Part shown: piece by piece, positions 30,760 through 39,237 of the stretch
Numbering within the stretch: the first letter of the stretch is position 1
Layout of the letters: each line of letters starts with the position of its first letter
From: Erythrobacteraceae bacterium Alg239-R51
GTDB lineage: Bacteria > Pseudomonadota > Alphaproteobacteria > Sphingomonadales > Sphingomonadaceae
Length of the DNA stretch: 64,000 nucleotides
Assembly (NCBI GenBank): GCA_947331495.1
Contig: CAMZOI010000004.1
Span: forward strand, 62,001-126,000
Direction: 5' to 3'
The notes under the pieces: model-generated
What the model saw: only the letters and a program-made list of their open reading frames with translations
The model's database searches: none
Told to the model about the DNA's origin: nothing
Made by a program: the position numbers and the translations under genes

Positions 30760-32562
30760 ATGCTTATGCAGACCCATGAAGCCCGTCTCGACGCGTTGCG
30801 GACCGAGCTTTCCAAGCGGGGCCTCGATGGCTTCGTCGTCCCGATTTCCGACGAGCACATGAGTGAATATGTCGGCTCCTACGCACAGCGGCTCGAATGG
30901 CTCACCGGCTTCGGCGGCAGTGCGGGCAGCGCAGTCGTGCTGAAAGACAAGGCGGCGATGTTCACCGACGGTCGCTACACCGTCCAGGTGCGCGAACAGG
31001 TCGACGGCAAGCTCTACGATTACGAGGATGTGCCTGCGACTTCGCCTGCGGAGTGGATTGCCGAACAAGCGGCAGAAGGCGCAAAAATCGGTTACGATGC
31101 CTGGTTGCACGGTATCGAATGGGCAGAAAACGCCGAGAAGGCTTTCGCGAAGAAAGGGATCGAGTTGGTCCCCGTCGATAGTAACCCGATCGACGCGGTA
31201 TGGGACGACCGCCCCGAAGCATCGCTCGCTCCTGCCGTCCCGCATGACGAGCGATTGGCGGGCCGGTCGAGCGCCAACAAGCGCGCCGAGATCGCCGACT
31301 GGCTTAAGCGCGAGGGCCATGATGCAACGGTCGTCAGTGCGCTCGATTCGGTTGCGTGGCTGCTCAACATGCGCGGAAAGGATGTCGACAATACGCCGGT
31401 AGCGCTGTCTTACGTCGTTGCCCATGCCGACGGGACTGCCGACCTGTTCATCGCTCCCGAGAAAGTAACGCCGGAACTGACGAAGCATCTCGGCAACGCA
31501 GTGACCGTGCGTCCCCGCGAGGAATTTCAGTCCGCGCTGAGCGACCTTTCCGGCAAGACCGTCGCAGTCGATCCCAAACATGCGGTCGCCGGGATTTTTC
31601 ATGCGCTGGAAACGGGCGGGGCAAAAATCGTACGGTCCGACGATCCGACCGTGTTGCCCAAGGCGATCAAGAACCCGGCCGAACAGAAGGGCCATCGTGA
31701 CGCGCAGGCGCGCGACGGGGCGGCGGTCGTGCGGTTCCTGCGCTGGCTTTCGATCGAAGCGCCCAAGGGCGGCGTCGATGAGCTGACTGCCGCAGCCAAG
31801 TTGCGAGAGTATCGCGAGGCGTCGGGCGCGCTGAGAGATGCCAGCTTCAACACGATCAGCGCCGCCGGTCCGCATGCCGCCTTGCCGCACTACAAGGTTG
31901 ATGAGGATAGTAATATTCCGATCCCACCCTCCTCGATCTACCTCGTCGATTCTGGCGGGCAATATGCGGATGGCACGACCGACATTACCCGCACGGTCTG
32001 GATTGGACCGGGCGAGCCGAGCGCGGAAATGATCGAGCGCAATACCCGCGTGCTCAAGGGCCATATCCAGCTCGACATGCAGAAATTCCCCGACCGCACC
32101 AGCGGCGGCGCGCTCGATGCACTGGCGCGGATGCACCTTTGGAATGGCGGGGTCGATTACGGCCACGGCACCGGGCACGGCGTCGGCAGCTACCTCTCGG
32201 TTCACGAAGGACCCCAACGCATATCCAAGCCCGGCGGCGCGTTTCCAGGCACCGAAACGCCTCTGCGCGCGGGCATGATCCTGTCCAACGAGCCGGGCTA
32301 TTACAAGGCTGGCCACTACGGCATTCGCATCGAGAACCTCGTGCTGGTGGTCCCGGCAGAAATCGAGAGCGAAGGCGACTATCTCGGTTTCGAGACGCTG
32401 ACCCATGTGCCGCTCGACCGGACGCTCGTCGACAAGCGTCTGCTCACCGAGGCCGAAATCGACTGGTGGAACAACTACCACACCTCGGTTCTGGCGATCC
32501 TCGGCCCGCAAATGGTGGGTAGCGATCTCACCTGGCTCGAGGAGCAGTGCACCCCCTTGTAG
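30760..32562 (+). CDS. pepP: Xaa-Pro aminopeptidase P (M24B)
   Basis: A cytosolic metallopeptidase of 600 residues that removes N-terminal residues preceding proline. Two non-catalytic creatinase-like N-terminal domains come first. The pita-bread catalytic domain carries the metal ligands in VDSGGQYADGTTDITRTVW (two aspartates), GHGTGHGVGSYL (histidine), and the two glutamates in NEPGYYKAGHYGIRIEN. The length of about 600 matches the three-domain subgroup found in many alphaproteobacteria and eukaryotes. A second ATG two codons in (30766) is an alternative start. It is divergent from the oligopeptidase B-like gene. Confidence 0.95.
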   Translation: MLMQTHEARLDALRTELSKRGLDGFVVPISDEHMSEYVGSYAQRLEWLTGFGGSAGSAVVLKDKAAMFTDGRYTVQVREQVDGKLYDYEDVPATSPAEWIAEQAAEGAKIGYDAWLHGIEWAENAEKAFAKKGIELVPVDSNPIDAVWDDRPEASLAPAVPHDERLAGRSSANKRAEIADWLKREGHDATVVSALDSVAWLLNMRGKDVDNTPVALSYVVAHADGTADLFIAPEKVTPELTKHLGNAVTVRPREEFQSALSDLSGKTVAVDPKHAVAGIFHALETGGAKIVRSDDPTVLPKAIKNPAEQKGHRDAQARDGAAVVRFLRWLSIEAPKGGVDELTAAAKLREYREASGALRDASFNTISAAGPHAALPHYKVDEDSNIPIPPSSIYLVDSGGQYADGTTDITRTVWIGPGEPSAEMIERNTRVLKGHIQLDMQKFPDRTSGGALDALARMHLWNGGVDYGHGTGHGVGSYLSVHEGPQRISKPGGAFPGTETPLRAGMILSNEPGYYKAGHYGIRIENLVLVVPAEIESEGDYLGFETLTHVPLDRTLVDKRLLTEAEIDWWNNYHTSVLAILGPQMVGSDLTWLEEQCTPL

Positions 32563-32622
32563 AAGGTCAATCGTTCTAGTAATGTTCCAGCGGTCGCGAG
32601 TCGTTATCATGGGAGAAAATGA

Positions 32623-33018
32623 ATGATCGGATACGTGACCCTGGGCACCAACGACCTAGAGCGGGCAGCGAAATTCTACGACGCCATCGCCAAGGAAATG
32701 GGCGTCGGGCGGATGATGGATTTCGACAGTTTCATCGCCTGGGGCGCATGGGACGGCGGCGCGGGTATTGCCGCAACCAAGCCGTTCGACGGTAAACACG
32801 CGAGTGTCGGCAACGGCACGATGGTAGCCATCCAGGCGAAGGATCGAGACCAGGTCAAGAAGCTTCATGAAATCGCGCTGGCAAACGGTGGCAGCGATGA
32901 GGGCGAACCGGGACCGCGCGGCGAGCCGGACGAGAACGGCATGGTCTTCTATGCCGGCTATTTCCGCGATCCCGACGGGAACAAGCTTAACGCCTTCCTG
33001 ATGGACACGGCCGCGTGA
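32623..33018 (+). CDS. VOC (glyoxalase/bleomycin resistance fold) protein
   Basis: A 131-residue vicinal-oxygen-chelate protein. It begins MIGYVTLGTNDLERAAKFYD, the typical first beta-alpha unit, and ends with YFRDPDGNKLNAFLMD, the typical last strand with a potential metal glutamate/aspartate. It is closest to uncharacterised single-domain VOC proteins that are annotated as lactoylglutathione lyase-like; the substrate is not readable. A GGGAGA ribosome site precedes the ATG. Its stop overlaps the GTG start of the cupin gene by 4 bp, so both are probably made together. Confidence 0.85.
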   Translation: MIGYVTLGTNDLERAAKFYDAIAKEMGVGRMMDFDSFIAWGAWDGGAGIAATKPFDGKHASVGNGTMVAIQAKDRDQVKKLHEIALANGGSDEGEPGPRGEPDENGMVFYAGYFRDPDGNKLNAFLMDTAA

Positions 33019-33419
33019 CGACTGAACCGCGCCGTCTCACCGACAGCTTCGTCCATCTCGGCCTCGGCGCGACCGCCGTGCCGCAACCGCCCTTCGAAGG
33101 TGGGATGGAATGGTACGAAGCCTATGGTGAGCGGCACGGGGCCGATGGGCGCGAAGGGCGGCTGGTCAGCCAGCACAGCTTTGCCGAGAATTGGGATAGC
33201 TGGGAAATGCACCCGTTGGGCGACGAGCTGGTTGTCTGCACGAAGGGCGAGATCGCGCTGCACCAGGAATTTCCCGACGGTCGCCGCGAGACCGTGACGC
33301 TCGTCCCCGGTGACTATGCAGTCAATCCGCCGGGCGTATGGCATACTGGCGATGTCGAGGGACATGCGACGGCGATCTTCGTCACCGCCGGCGAGGGCAC
33401 GCAGCACCGCCCGCGCTGA
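33015..33419 (+). CDS. Cupin domain protein
   Basis: A 134-residue single-cupin protein started from GTG. The domain shows WEMHPLGDELVVCTKGEIALH (first motif, with a histidine and glutamate as possible metal ligands) and PGDYAVNPPGVWHTGDVEGHA (second motif with histidines). The fold is a small beta barrel used by isomerases, dioxygenases and binding proteins. No specific activity can be assigned. It is translationally coupled to the VOC gene. Confidence 0.82.
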   Translation: MTTEPRRLTDSFVHLGLGATAVPQPPFEGGMEWYEAYGERHGADGREGRLVSQHSFAENWDSWEMHPLGDELVVCTKGEIALHQEFPDGRRETVTLVPGDYAVNPPGVWHTGDVEGHATAIFVTAGEGTQHRPR

Positions 33420-33425
33420 AAGCGC

Positions 33426-33480
33426 AACTGGTTGAACCAGTTTGTGACAGTTCCTTGCAGTTCTGATGGAAATTCAGAAC
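33426..33480. repeat. Two adjacent short inverted repeats between the cupin gene and pabB
   Basis: AACTGGT-TGA-ACCAGTT (33426-33442) lies directly after the cupin stop, followed by GTTCTGA (33460-33466) and TCAGAAC (33474-33480) around a 7-nt loop. Each is a perfect 7-bp stem. Neither is followed by a run of T longer than three, so they are weak terminators at best and might be operator sites for the pabB operon. Confidence 0.35.
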
Positions 33481-33589
33481 AACGCAGCGAATACGAGCAT
33501 ATCCGGTCCAGGCAGAATGACGCATGGTCGTCGGGATGGTCAAGCTATCCCTCGACAGCCGCACACCATCAGGTAAAGGCTTGCAGGCG

Positions 33590-35404
33590 ATGGCCGACCG
33601 GCTTCCCTTCGTCCTGCTTGATGATGCGCGCGAAAGCGGCGCTGCCGATGCGTTGTTGTTTGAAAACCCTCGCGCGCTCTTCGTCGCGCGACGTCCAAGT
33701 GAAGTCGAGTCGATCCTCGAGGCCGCCGAAACGGAACGCAGGAATGATGGAGGGGAGCTGGCGGGGTACGTTGCCTACGAGGCCGGGCTGGCCCTCGAAC
33801 CCAAACTGTTAGATCGCGCCGAAGCACGCGCCGGGGCGTCCGGTCCGCTGGTATGGCTCGGATTGTTCGCCGAACCGACGCGGATTGCCACAGCCGATGT
33901 CCCCGGCTGGCTAGCGAGCCGCGCGAAAGAAAGCGGCAGCGTCGGTCCGCTGGAACCGCAAATCTCGCCTGGCGGGTACGCGAAAGCCTTTGCGCAGCTT
34001 CAGGAAGCGATCCATGCGGGCGACATCTACCAAGCCAATCTGACCTTCACGTTGGAGGGCAGCTTCACCGGTGACCCGCTCGGCCTGTATGCCGCGATGC
34101 GCCCGGCGGCGAAAGCCGGATATGGCGGCGTAGTGTTCGATGGAACGCATTGGTTGCTGAGCCTCAGTCCGGAACTGTTCGTCTCGCTCAAGAAGCGCGA
34201 CGCGAAGACCAAGCCAATGAAGGGCACACGTTCGCGTGCCGCCGATCCGGCAGCGGACCGCGCTTTGCGGGACGAGCTTGCCAACTCTGCCAAGGACAAG
34301 GCGGAGAACCTGATGATCGTCGACCTCATGCGTAACGACCTCAGCCGCGTGGCAGAACCGGGGACCGTGCGAGTGGACGAGCCCTTCGCGATCGAGAGTT
34401 ATCCGACCGTGCATCAGATGGTAAGTGTGGTACGAGCGCGGCTGCGCGATGGTCAGGGTGCGATCGATGTCGTCCGCGCGCTGTTCCCTTGCGGATCCAT
34501 CACCGGCGCGCCGAAAATCCGAGCCATGGAACTGATCGACGAGGTCGAGCAAGCTCCACGCGGTCCCTATTGCGGCGCAATCGGACGGATCAATGCGAAC
34601 GGCGATGCTGCATTCAACGTTGCCATCCGCACGCTGCGGCTAACCGAGATCGAGAACGGGCGCGGCAAGGCGGTGCTGGGCGTTGGGGGCGCGATCGTGG
34701 CCGATAGCGAACTGCGCACCGAATGGCGGGAAGCCTTGCTGAAGGGTGCGTTCGCGAAGACGAGCTCGCCCGAGCAACGCGCGGCGCAGTTCGACCTGAT
34801 CGAAACAATGCGTTTCACGCCCGAAGCCGGCATTCCGATGCTCGAAGCGCACCTTACCCGACTGAAGAACAGCGCGCAGGAGCTGGGATTCTCCTTCGAC
34901 CGGCACGAGGCACGCAACCAGATGCATGCCTTGTGCTTCGTGCTCGAAAAGCCAAGCCGTGTGCGCATGTTGGTGGCCCGCTCGGGCGCTATCGCGCTCG
35001 CGGCTGAGGAAATGCCCGAAGCTTGGCCCGATCCCGCACGCTGTGTCGTTCTGCCGCTGCCGGTAGAGCCGGGAGACTGGCGCTTGCGGCACAAGACTTC
35101 GGACCGCGGTTTCTACGAAGACGGCCAGCGCGTAGCGCACCAGTTCGGCGCGCAGGAGGCGCTGTTCGTTCGCGACGACGGCTTGCTTACCGAAGGCTGC
35201 GCAACCAGTATTTTCGTAGAACGCGACGGCATCCTTCTGACCCCGCCGGCCAGGCTCGGGCTCTTGCCGGGTGTATTTCGGCAGTCTCTGCTTGACAAAG
35301 GCAAGGCGCGCGAGGCCGAACTTATCATACCCGATCTCGAGGACGGTTTTCTTCTCGGCAATGCACTTCGTCTCATGACGCGCGCGAAACTCAGGAACCC
35401 ATGA
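33590..35404 (+). CDS. pabB: Fused aminodeoxychorismate synthase component I and aminotransferase class IV (PabB-PabC)
   Basis: A two-domain protein of 604 residues for para-aminobenzoate synthesis in the folate pathway. The N-terminal chorismate-binding domain contains PMKGTRSRAADPAADR, KAENLMIVDLMRNDLSRV and GSITGAPKIRAMELIDE. From about residue 395 a class IV aminotransferase/lyase domain begins with FDLIETMRFTPEAGIP. It includes WRLRHKTSDRGFYED with the probable PLP lysine, and TEGCATSIFVERDGILLTPP. This combines amination and pyruvate release in one chain; the glutaminase PabA is not adjacent. I start at ATG 33590 because the upstream in-frame part has no family similarity. Its stop overlaps the next gene as ATGA. 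Confidence 0.93.
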   Translation: MADRLPFVLLDDARESGAADALLFENPRALFVARRPSEVESILEAAETERRNDGGELAGYVAYEAGLALEPKLLDRAEARAGASGPLVWLGLFAEPTRIATADVPGWLASRAKESGSVGPLEPQISPGGYAKAFAQLQEAIHAGDIYQANLTFTLEGSFTGDPLGLYAAMRPAAKAGYGGVVFDGTHWLLSLSPELFVSLKKRDAKTKPMKGTRSRAADPAADRALRDELANSAKDKAENLMIVDLMRNDLSRVAEPGTVRVDEPFAIESYPTVHQMVSVVRARLRDGQGAIDVVRALFPCGSITGAPKIRAMELIDEVEQAPRGPYCGAIGRINANGDAAFNVAIRTLRLTEIENGRGKAVLGVGGAIVADSELRTEWREALLKGAFAKTSSPEQRAAQFDLIETMRFTPEAGIPMLEAHLTRLKNSAQELGFSFDRHEARNQMHALCFVLEKPSRVRMLVARSGAIALAAEEMPEAWPDPARCVVLPLPVEPGDWRLRHKTSDRGFYEDGQRVAHQFGAQEALFVRDDGLLTEGCATSIFVERDGILLTPPARLGLLPGVFRQSLLDKGKAREAELIIPDLEDGFLLGNALRLMTRAKLRNP

Positions 35405-36057
35405 CCCAAATTTCCATCGTCTATGAGGACGGCGAAGCGCTCGTCATCGACAAGCCGGCCGGTCTGCCGGTTGATAGGCCGCGCCGGGGCGGACCTTGTC
35501 TCGAAGATCACTACGAACAATTGCGCATGGGTTTCCAGCGCAATCCCGCCCCTGTCCACCGGCTCGATACCGATACCAGCGGATGCTTGCTTCTCGCGCG
35601 CAATCCGAAGGCCCTGAAACGCTTTGCCAAGGCGTTCGAGGAACGGTTGGTCGAGAAGCGCTATCTGGGCCTGCTGGCCGGGTTGCCAGAAGAGCAGGAG
35701 GGGACTGTCGAGCTCTCGCTCGCAAAAATCAGCAGCGCCGAGAAAGGCTGGCGGATGATCGCAGCAAGGAAAGGCAAGCCTTCGGTAACGCATTGGAAAG
35801 TGCTCGCCCAGAGTGGTGGTCATGCGCTCGTGGAATTCCGTCCCGAGACGGGTCGCACGCACCAGATTCGTGTGCATTGTGAAGCCGGACTGGGCATTCC
35901 GCTCCTCGGTGACCCGGTCTACGGAAATGGCAAGGGAGCGCCTCGTACCATGCTTCATGCCGCCGCAATTACCGTACCGCGCGAGAACAAGACTCCCGTC
36001 CAGGCGAGCGCGCCCCTTCCTGAAGACTTCGTCGCGCTCGGTTTCGGTGATGGGTAG
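35401..36057 (+). CDS. RluA-family pseudouridine synthase
   Basis: A 218-residue RNA pseudouridine synthase. The catalytic aspartate lies in PVHRLDTDTSGCLLLARN near residue 55, and RTHQIRVHCEAGLGIPLLGDP follows in the C-terminal half. There is no N-terminal S4 domain, which makes it a short type like RluA or TruC; the target uridine in rRNA or tRNA is not predictable. It overlaps pabB by 4 bp and arfB by 8 bp, so the three genes form one operon that ends at the terminator at 36501. Confidence 0.92.
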   Translation: MTQISIVYEDGEALVIDKPAGLPVDRPRRGGPCLEDHYEQLRMGFQRNPAPVHRLDTDTSGCLLLARNPKALKRFAKAFEERLVEKRYLGLLAGLPEEQEGTVELSLAKISSAEKGWRMIAARKGKPSVTHWKVLAQSGGHALVEFRPETGRTHQIRVHCEAGLGIPLLGDPVYGNGKGAPRTMLHAAAITVPRENKTPVQASAPLPEDFVALGFGDG

Positions 36058-36454
36058 GATAGCCGACAAGGCGCTCGAAATTGCCGAAGAGAAATTCATC
36101 GCCTCCTCTGGCCCCGGCGGGCAGAACGTCAACAAGGTTGCCACTTCGGTGCAGTTGCGGGTCGATGTCTTTCAGCTCGGCATGCCCCCCGATGCATTCG
36201 AGCGTCTGAAGGACATCGCCGGAAGCAAGTTTACCAAGAATGGCGAAATCGTCCTGACCGCCAACGAATACCGCACCCAGGAACAGAACCGCGAGGCCGC
36301 ACGCGAAAGGCTGGTCGCGCTGCTGGGCGAAGCGTTAACCCCACCGAGGAAGCGCAAGAAGAGTCGTCTCAATCGCGTCGGCAAGGTCAAGCGGCTCAAG
36401 GCGAAGAAAGCGCGCGGCGAGGTCAAGGCCAAGCGCGGTCCGGTGAAGCTCTAG
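36050..36454 (+). CDS. arfB: Alternative ribosome-rescue factor / peptidyl-tRNA hydrolase ArfB
   Basis: A 134-residue ICT1/YaeJ-family factor that enters the empty A site of stalled ribosomes and hydrolyses the peptidyl-tRNA. It has the class-1 release factor loop FIASSGPGGQNVNKVATSVQ with the essential GGQ at about residues 25-27. The C-terminal tail is rich in lysine and arginine (PPRKRKKSRLNRVGKVKR), as needed to sit in the mRNA channel. The start at 36050 overlaps the end of the pseudouridine synthase gene. A GTG one codon earlier would serve equally. The in-frame extension further upstream is a shadow. Confidence 0.93.
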   Translation: MGRIADKALEIAEEKFIASSGPGGQNVNKVATSVQLRVDVFQLGMPPDAFERLKDIAGSKFTKNGEIVLTANEYRTQEQNREAARERLVALLGEALTPPRKRKKSRLNRVGKVKRLKAKKARGEVKAKRGPVKL

Positions 36455-36500
36455 AGCGCTTGACTTTTACCGGTGAATCGCCCAATGGCCGCGCCTTGAC

Positions 36501-36531
36501 GGGCGGCGCCGGTGCGTCGCCCCTGTTTTTT
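36501..36531 (+). terminator. Rho-independent terminator after the pabB-arfB operon
   Basis: GGGCGGCG (36501-36508) pairs with CGTCGCCC (36515-36522), eight pairs with one G-U wobble, around a 6-nt loop. It is followed by CTG and six T (36526-36531). It lies 46 bp after the arfB stop and upstream of rpmG, so rpmG should have its own promoter in 36532-36600. Confidence 0.65.
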
Positions 36532-36600
36532 CCGGCCCGTTCCTCGATTCGAACTCTTCGGTTTGAGGGTCGGCCCATTTCGAGATCTTAGGAACACGCC

Positions 36601-36768
36601 ATGGCGAAGCCCGCAACCGTCAAGATCAAGCTCGTCTCGACCGCCGATACGGGTTTCTATTACGTGACGAAGAAGAACCCGCGCAACCACACCGAAAAGT
36701 TCGTATTCAAGAAGTACGATCCGATCGTGCGCAAGCATGTCGAATTCAAGGAAGCCAAGATCAAGTGA
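36601..36768 (+). CDS. rpmG: 50S ribosomal protein L33
   Basis: A 55-residue ribosomal protein. The sequence begins [20 protein letters not shown] and continues with the family block [19 protein letters not shown], ending KEAKIK. It lacks the CXXC zinc pairs of the zinc-containing L33 paralogue, so it is the zinc-independent form. An AGGAA ribosome site lies 9 nt before the ATG. It sits between a terminator and lolA, probably with its own promoter. The hairpin at 36781-36808 follows its stop codon. Confidence 0.97.
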   Translation: MAKPATVKIKLVSTADTGFYYVTKKNPRNHTEKFVFKKYDPIVRKHVEFKEAKIK

Positions 36769-36780
36769 TGCAAGGCTAAA

Positions 36781-36808
36781 CTGAACCGCTGGAACGAGCC
36801 GGGTTCAG
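36781..36808 (+). other. Hairpin after rpmG
   Basis: CTGAACC (36781-36787) pairs with GGTTCAG (36802-36808), with an inner GCT/AGC stem. No T-run follows, so it may stabilise the rpmG mRNA end rather than terminate. Part of it overlaps a GGAAC-N17-GGTT element (36791-36816) that is one base off an EcfG promoter and would point at lolA. Confidence 0.35.
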
Positions 36809-36843
36809 TAATGGTTCAAAGCTCCGGCCCTAGACCTCGGAGT

Positions 36844-37506
36844 ATGAACACTGTGACTTTCAAATCGAAAAGATCCATTCGCACCGCGCTGGCTGTTGCC
36901 TTGGCGGCGACCTTGCCCGTTTCCTTCGCCTTGGTGCCGTCGCCGGTCGAAGCCGCAGCGGGCGATCTCGACAAGGCTGTCTCGGCCCTGCGCGGTATCT
37001 CCACGATGAAGGCGGATTTTATCCAGACCGACCGCAACGGTCAGTCGGTATCCGGAGTCATGACGCTCAAGCGCCCTGGCAAGATCCGGTTCGAATACGC
37101 CAAGGGCGTCCCAATGCTGGTCGTCTCCAATGGCAAGTCGATGTATCTGGTCGACTACGAGGTGAATCAGGTCCAGCGCTGGCCAATTGCAAATTCGCCG
37201 CTCGGCGCTCTGCTCGATCCCAGTCGTGACGTGAAGAAATACGGCAAGCTACTACCTACGAGCCACCCGGACGTCGTAAGTGTTCAGGTACGTGACCCGA
37301 AGCGGCCCGAATTCGGCGTGATGACGCTGATCTTCGCCCGCGATGCGTCTTCGCCGGGTGGACTGAAGCTTACGCACTGGGTCGCGTTGGATTCTCAGAA
37401 CCACCGCACCACTGTGCGCTTGTCGAACCAGCGCTACGGCGTGTCGGTTGCTGACAGCGCGTTCACGTTTCGTGACCCGCGCCGCTCGTCCCGTCGCCCT
37501 GGCTAA
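36844..37506 (+). CDS. lolA: LolA-type outer-membrane lipoprotein carrier protein
   Basis: A periplasmic chaperone of 220 residues that would carry lipoproteins from the inner-membrane LolCDE complex to the outer membrane. The N-terminus has a long basic region followed by a signal peptide ending at about VEA (residue 37). The mature part shows the LolA pattern: STMKADFIQTDRNGQSVSGVM, the strand LKRPGKIRFEYAKG, and SPLGALLDPSRDVKKYGKLL. The ATG at 36844 has no well-spaced ribosome site. The product belongs with lgt and the several lipoproteins of this window. Confidence 0.9.
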   Translation: MNTVTFKSKRSIRTALAVALAATLPVSFALVPSPVEAAAGDLDKAVSALRGISTMKADFIQTDRNGQSVSGVMTLKRPGKIRFEYAKGVPMLVVSNGKSMYLVDYEVNQVQRWPIANSPLGALLDPSRDVKKYGKLLPTSHPDVVSVQVRDPKRPEFGVMTLIFARDASSPGGLKLTHWVALDSQNHRTTVRLSNQRYGVSVADSAFTFRDPRRSSRRPG

Positions 37507-37560
37507 ACCTTCCGGCGACGAGCGGTTGTACAAATGCGACATTTTGATGGCGCGCGTTCA

Positions 37561-37589
37561 TTGGACAGCAATCGCTACAGGCCTAAATA
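37561..37589 (+). promoter_or_regulatory. Promoter in the lolA-phoA gap
   Basis: TTGGAC (37561-37566), an exact 17-bp spacer and TAAATA (37584-37589) form a housekeeping-type promoter 54 bp downstream of lolA. No protein gene follows on this strand before the terminator at 37684, so it appears to drive a non-coding RNA. Confidence 0.5.
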
Positions 37590-37595
37590 TCAATG

Positions 37596-37718
37596 GACGA
37601 GACGACGCGAGGCGGATTTCCCCCCTGTTGATCCCTTCGCATTTTTTCTTCTCGTTCCAAGCGTGACGAACGCTCACAAGGAACCCTCGTGCCAACGCCC
37701 CCGGCACGAGGGTTTTTT
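37596..37718 (+). ncRNA. Candidate small RNA of about 123 nt
   Basis: The interval lies between an independent promoter (37561-37589) and a perfect rho-independent terminator (37684-37718), and holds no plausible protein gene. The transcript would carry two C-rich single-stranded stretches (CCCCCC near 37620 and the CCCCC of the terminator loop). Such stretches in other alphaproteobacterial small RNAs pair with ribosome binding sites. The 12-codon frame at 37593 is probably fortuitous. I know no family with this sequence. An alternative is that the promoter is chance and the terminator simply ends the lolA message. Confidence 0.4.
37684..37718 (+). terminator. Strong rho-independent terminator
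   Basis: A perfect 10-bp stem, CCCTCGTGCC (37684-37693) with GGCACGAGGG (37703-37712), a 9-nt loop and six T (37713-37718). It ends transcription from lolA and/or the small RNA candidate and protects against reading into the antisense of phoA, whose stop codon is 10 bp away. Confidence 0.85.
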
Positions 37719-37727
37719 GTTGTTCGC

Positions 37728-39137
37728 CTATTCCCAGCCAAAAGCATCACGAATTATATCGTAGATGCGGTTCTGCTCGATCACGCCGCGGGCCCGTTCC
37801 GCCCCCGGTCCATGTGCGTAAAGCGCCACGTCCTCGCCCGCATGGGTTTCCGAGCCGAGCGGCACCAGCGCCTGCTGTCTGGCCGTCACACCCGTAGCTG
37901 GAACGTCGCGCTCGCCCTGCACTGCGCCCGGGCCGTTTGCATAGCCCAACGTGGTATAGGGCTTACCATCAGCGCCCAGTGTCGGCCCGTCGACCGAGCC
38001 GCTGCTTTCAGGCGGGATCACCAGGCCAAGAATGTCGTTTCCGCGTCGCGGATAGCCGGCGATGGTGAAGACGTGGCTATGGTCCGCCGTGACCATGATC
38101 AGCGTCTCTTCCGGGTCGGTATTGTCAATCGCATACTGGATTGCCTGCGCGAATTCGAGCGCTTCCTCCAGCGCGTAGCCCGCCTGGCCGGCATGGTGTC
38201 CATGGTCGATACGCCCGCTCTCGACCATCAGGTAGTACCCTTTAGGATCGGATTTAAGCCTGGCTATCGCAGATGCTGTCATCTCCGTCAGCGTCGGCTC
38301 GCTGCTGCCGGGTTCGCGTTCGACCATGTAGGTCAGATGGCTCGGAGCGAAGAGACCGAGGACGGGCTTGTCGGCAGGTGCCGCTGCCAGGGCCTGTGCG
38401 CTCTCGACGTAGCTCCCACCGGTGCGTGCCGCCCATTGTCGCGGAAGGTCGCCCGCCGTATCGAGCCGCTGGCCCTTGCCATCACGACCAAAGAAGGCCG
38501 CCCGCCCGCCGCCCAGTGCCACGTCGAAATCGGCTTCTACAAGCTGCAGCGCAATATCGCGGCACATAAGGCCGCGCTGACCTTCGGGTATGCCGATATC
38601 CGCTTCCCAATTCCTGTCGACGCTGCGGGCATAGACCGAGGCCGGCGTTGCGTGGGTGAGGCGCGCCGTGCTGATGATGCCAAGCGCGTAACCGCGGCGC
38701 TTCACTTCCTCACCAAGGAGCGGCAGTTCGTGTCCTGCTCCGCTGGCGCAATCGCCGCTCGTTGCGCCCGGACCGATGCCAAGCATTCCGATTTTCGTCT
38801 TGACCCCCGAATGCATGGCTGTTGCCGTACCCGCGCTATCAGGGACCTGGGCGTTGGTATTGTATGTCTTGACCAAGGCAACATTTTCGAATGTTTCGAA
38901 AGGCAACACGTGCTCTTCGCCCATCTTGCCAAGCTTCTGCCCTGCATAGATACGCGCGGCCGTCACGGTGGAAACCCCCATTCCATCGCCAATGAACAGG
39001 ATGACGTTCTTCGCTCGGCTGTTTTGGGGACCCGCGACGCCGACCGTGCCTGAACTCTGCACCGGCGCGGGCGTGGCGCAGGCGCTCAAGCCTAGTGTCG
39101 CGGCTATAATGGCGATATGAAGGGGGCGACGGATCAT
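37728..39137 (-). CDS. phoA: Alkaline phosphatase, lipoprotein form
   Basis: A PhoA-superfamily phosphomonoesterase of 469 residues. It begins with a lipoprotein signal whose lipobox is LSAC (C20), so it is probably tethered to a membrane rather than free in the periplasm. Metal and catalytic residues are visible: D51 in LFIGDGMG, the nucleophile serine S101 in VPDSAGTATAMHSG, the IDHGHHAG zinc block and TADHSHVF. The length and motifs are standard. A GGAGA ribosome site precedes the ATG. I see no clear Pho box in the 100-bp gap shared with xthA. Confidence 0.93.
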   Translation of the reverse strand: MIRRPLHIAIIAATLGLSACATPAPVQSSGTVGVAGPQNSRAKNVILFIGDGMGVSTVTAARIYAGQKLGKMGEEHVLPFETFENVALVKTYNTNAQVPDSAGTATAMHSGVKTKIGMLGIGPGATSGDCASGAGHELPLLGEEVKRRGYALGIISTARLTHATPASVYARSVDRNWEADIGIPEGQRGLMCRDIALQLVEADFDVALGGGRAAFFGRDGKGQRLDTAGDLPRQWAARTGGSYVESAQALAAAPADKPVLGLFAPSHLTYMVEREPGSSEPTLTEMTASAIARLKSDPKGYYLMVESGRIDHGHHAGQAGYALEEALEFAQAIQYAIDNTDPEETLIMVTADHSHVFTIAGYPRRGNDILGLVIPPESSGSVDGPTLGADGKPYTTLGYANGPGAVQGERDVPATGVTARQQALVPLGSETHAGEDVALYAHGPGAERARGVIEQNRIYDIIRDAFGWE

Positions 39138-39202
39138 GCGGTATCTCCAGGTTCGATCGATTATTCTGTATATCGGTCCCCTTGAAGACGAAAGCGTGAC
39201 GC

Positions 39203-39231
39203 TTGCGAGAGGCAGGTCCGTCGCCTAACTC
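39203..39231 (+). promoter_or_regulatory. Putative xthA promoter
   Basis: TTGCGA (39203-39208), a 17-bp spacer and TAACTC (39226-39231) end 6 nt before the xthA ATG at 39238. No Shine-Dalgarno is present, so this arrangement also points to a leaderless message. Individual boxes are only moderate. Confidence 0.35.
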
Positions 39232-39237
39232 GCTCGC

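Noticed and set aside
30721-32610. 629-codon open frame on the minus strand
   Set aside because: It is entirely antisense to aminopeptidase P, which has all metal ligands; the antisense product has no recognisable domain.
33432-33812. 126-codon plus-strand frame before and within pabB
   Set aside because: It overlaps the real pabB frame and shows no conserved pattern; the gap itself holds only short inverted repeats.
36451-36738. 95-codon minus-strand frame over rpmG
   Set aside because: It is the complement of the ribosomal protein L33 gene and of the terminator in front of it.
37689-39053. 454-codon open frame on the plus strand
   Set aside because: It is antisense to the alkaline phosphatase gene with intact active site, and it starts inside the terminator region.
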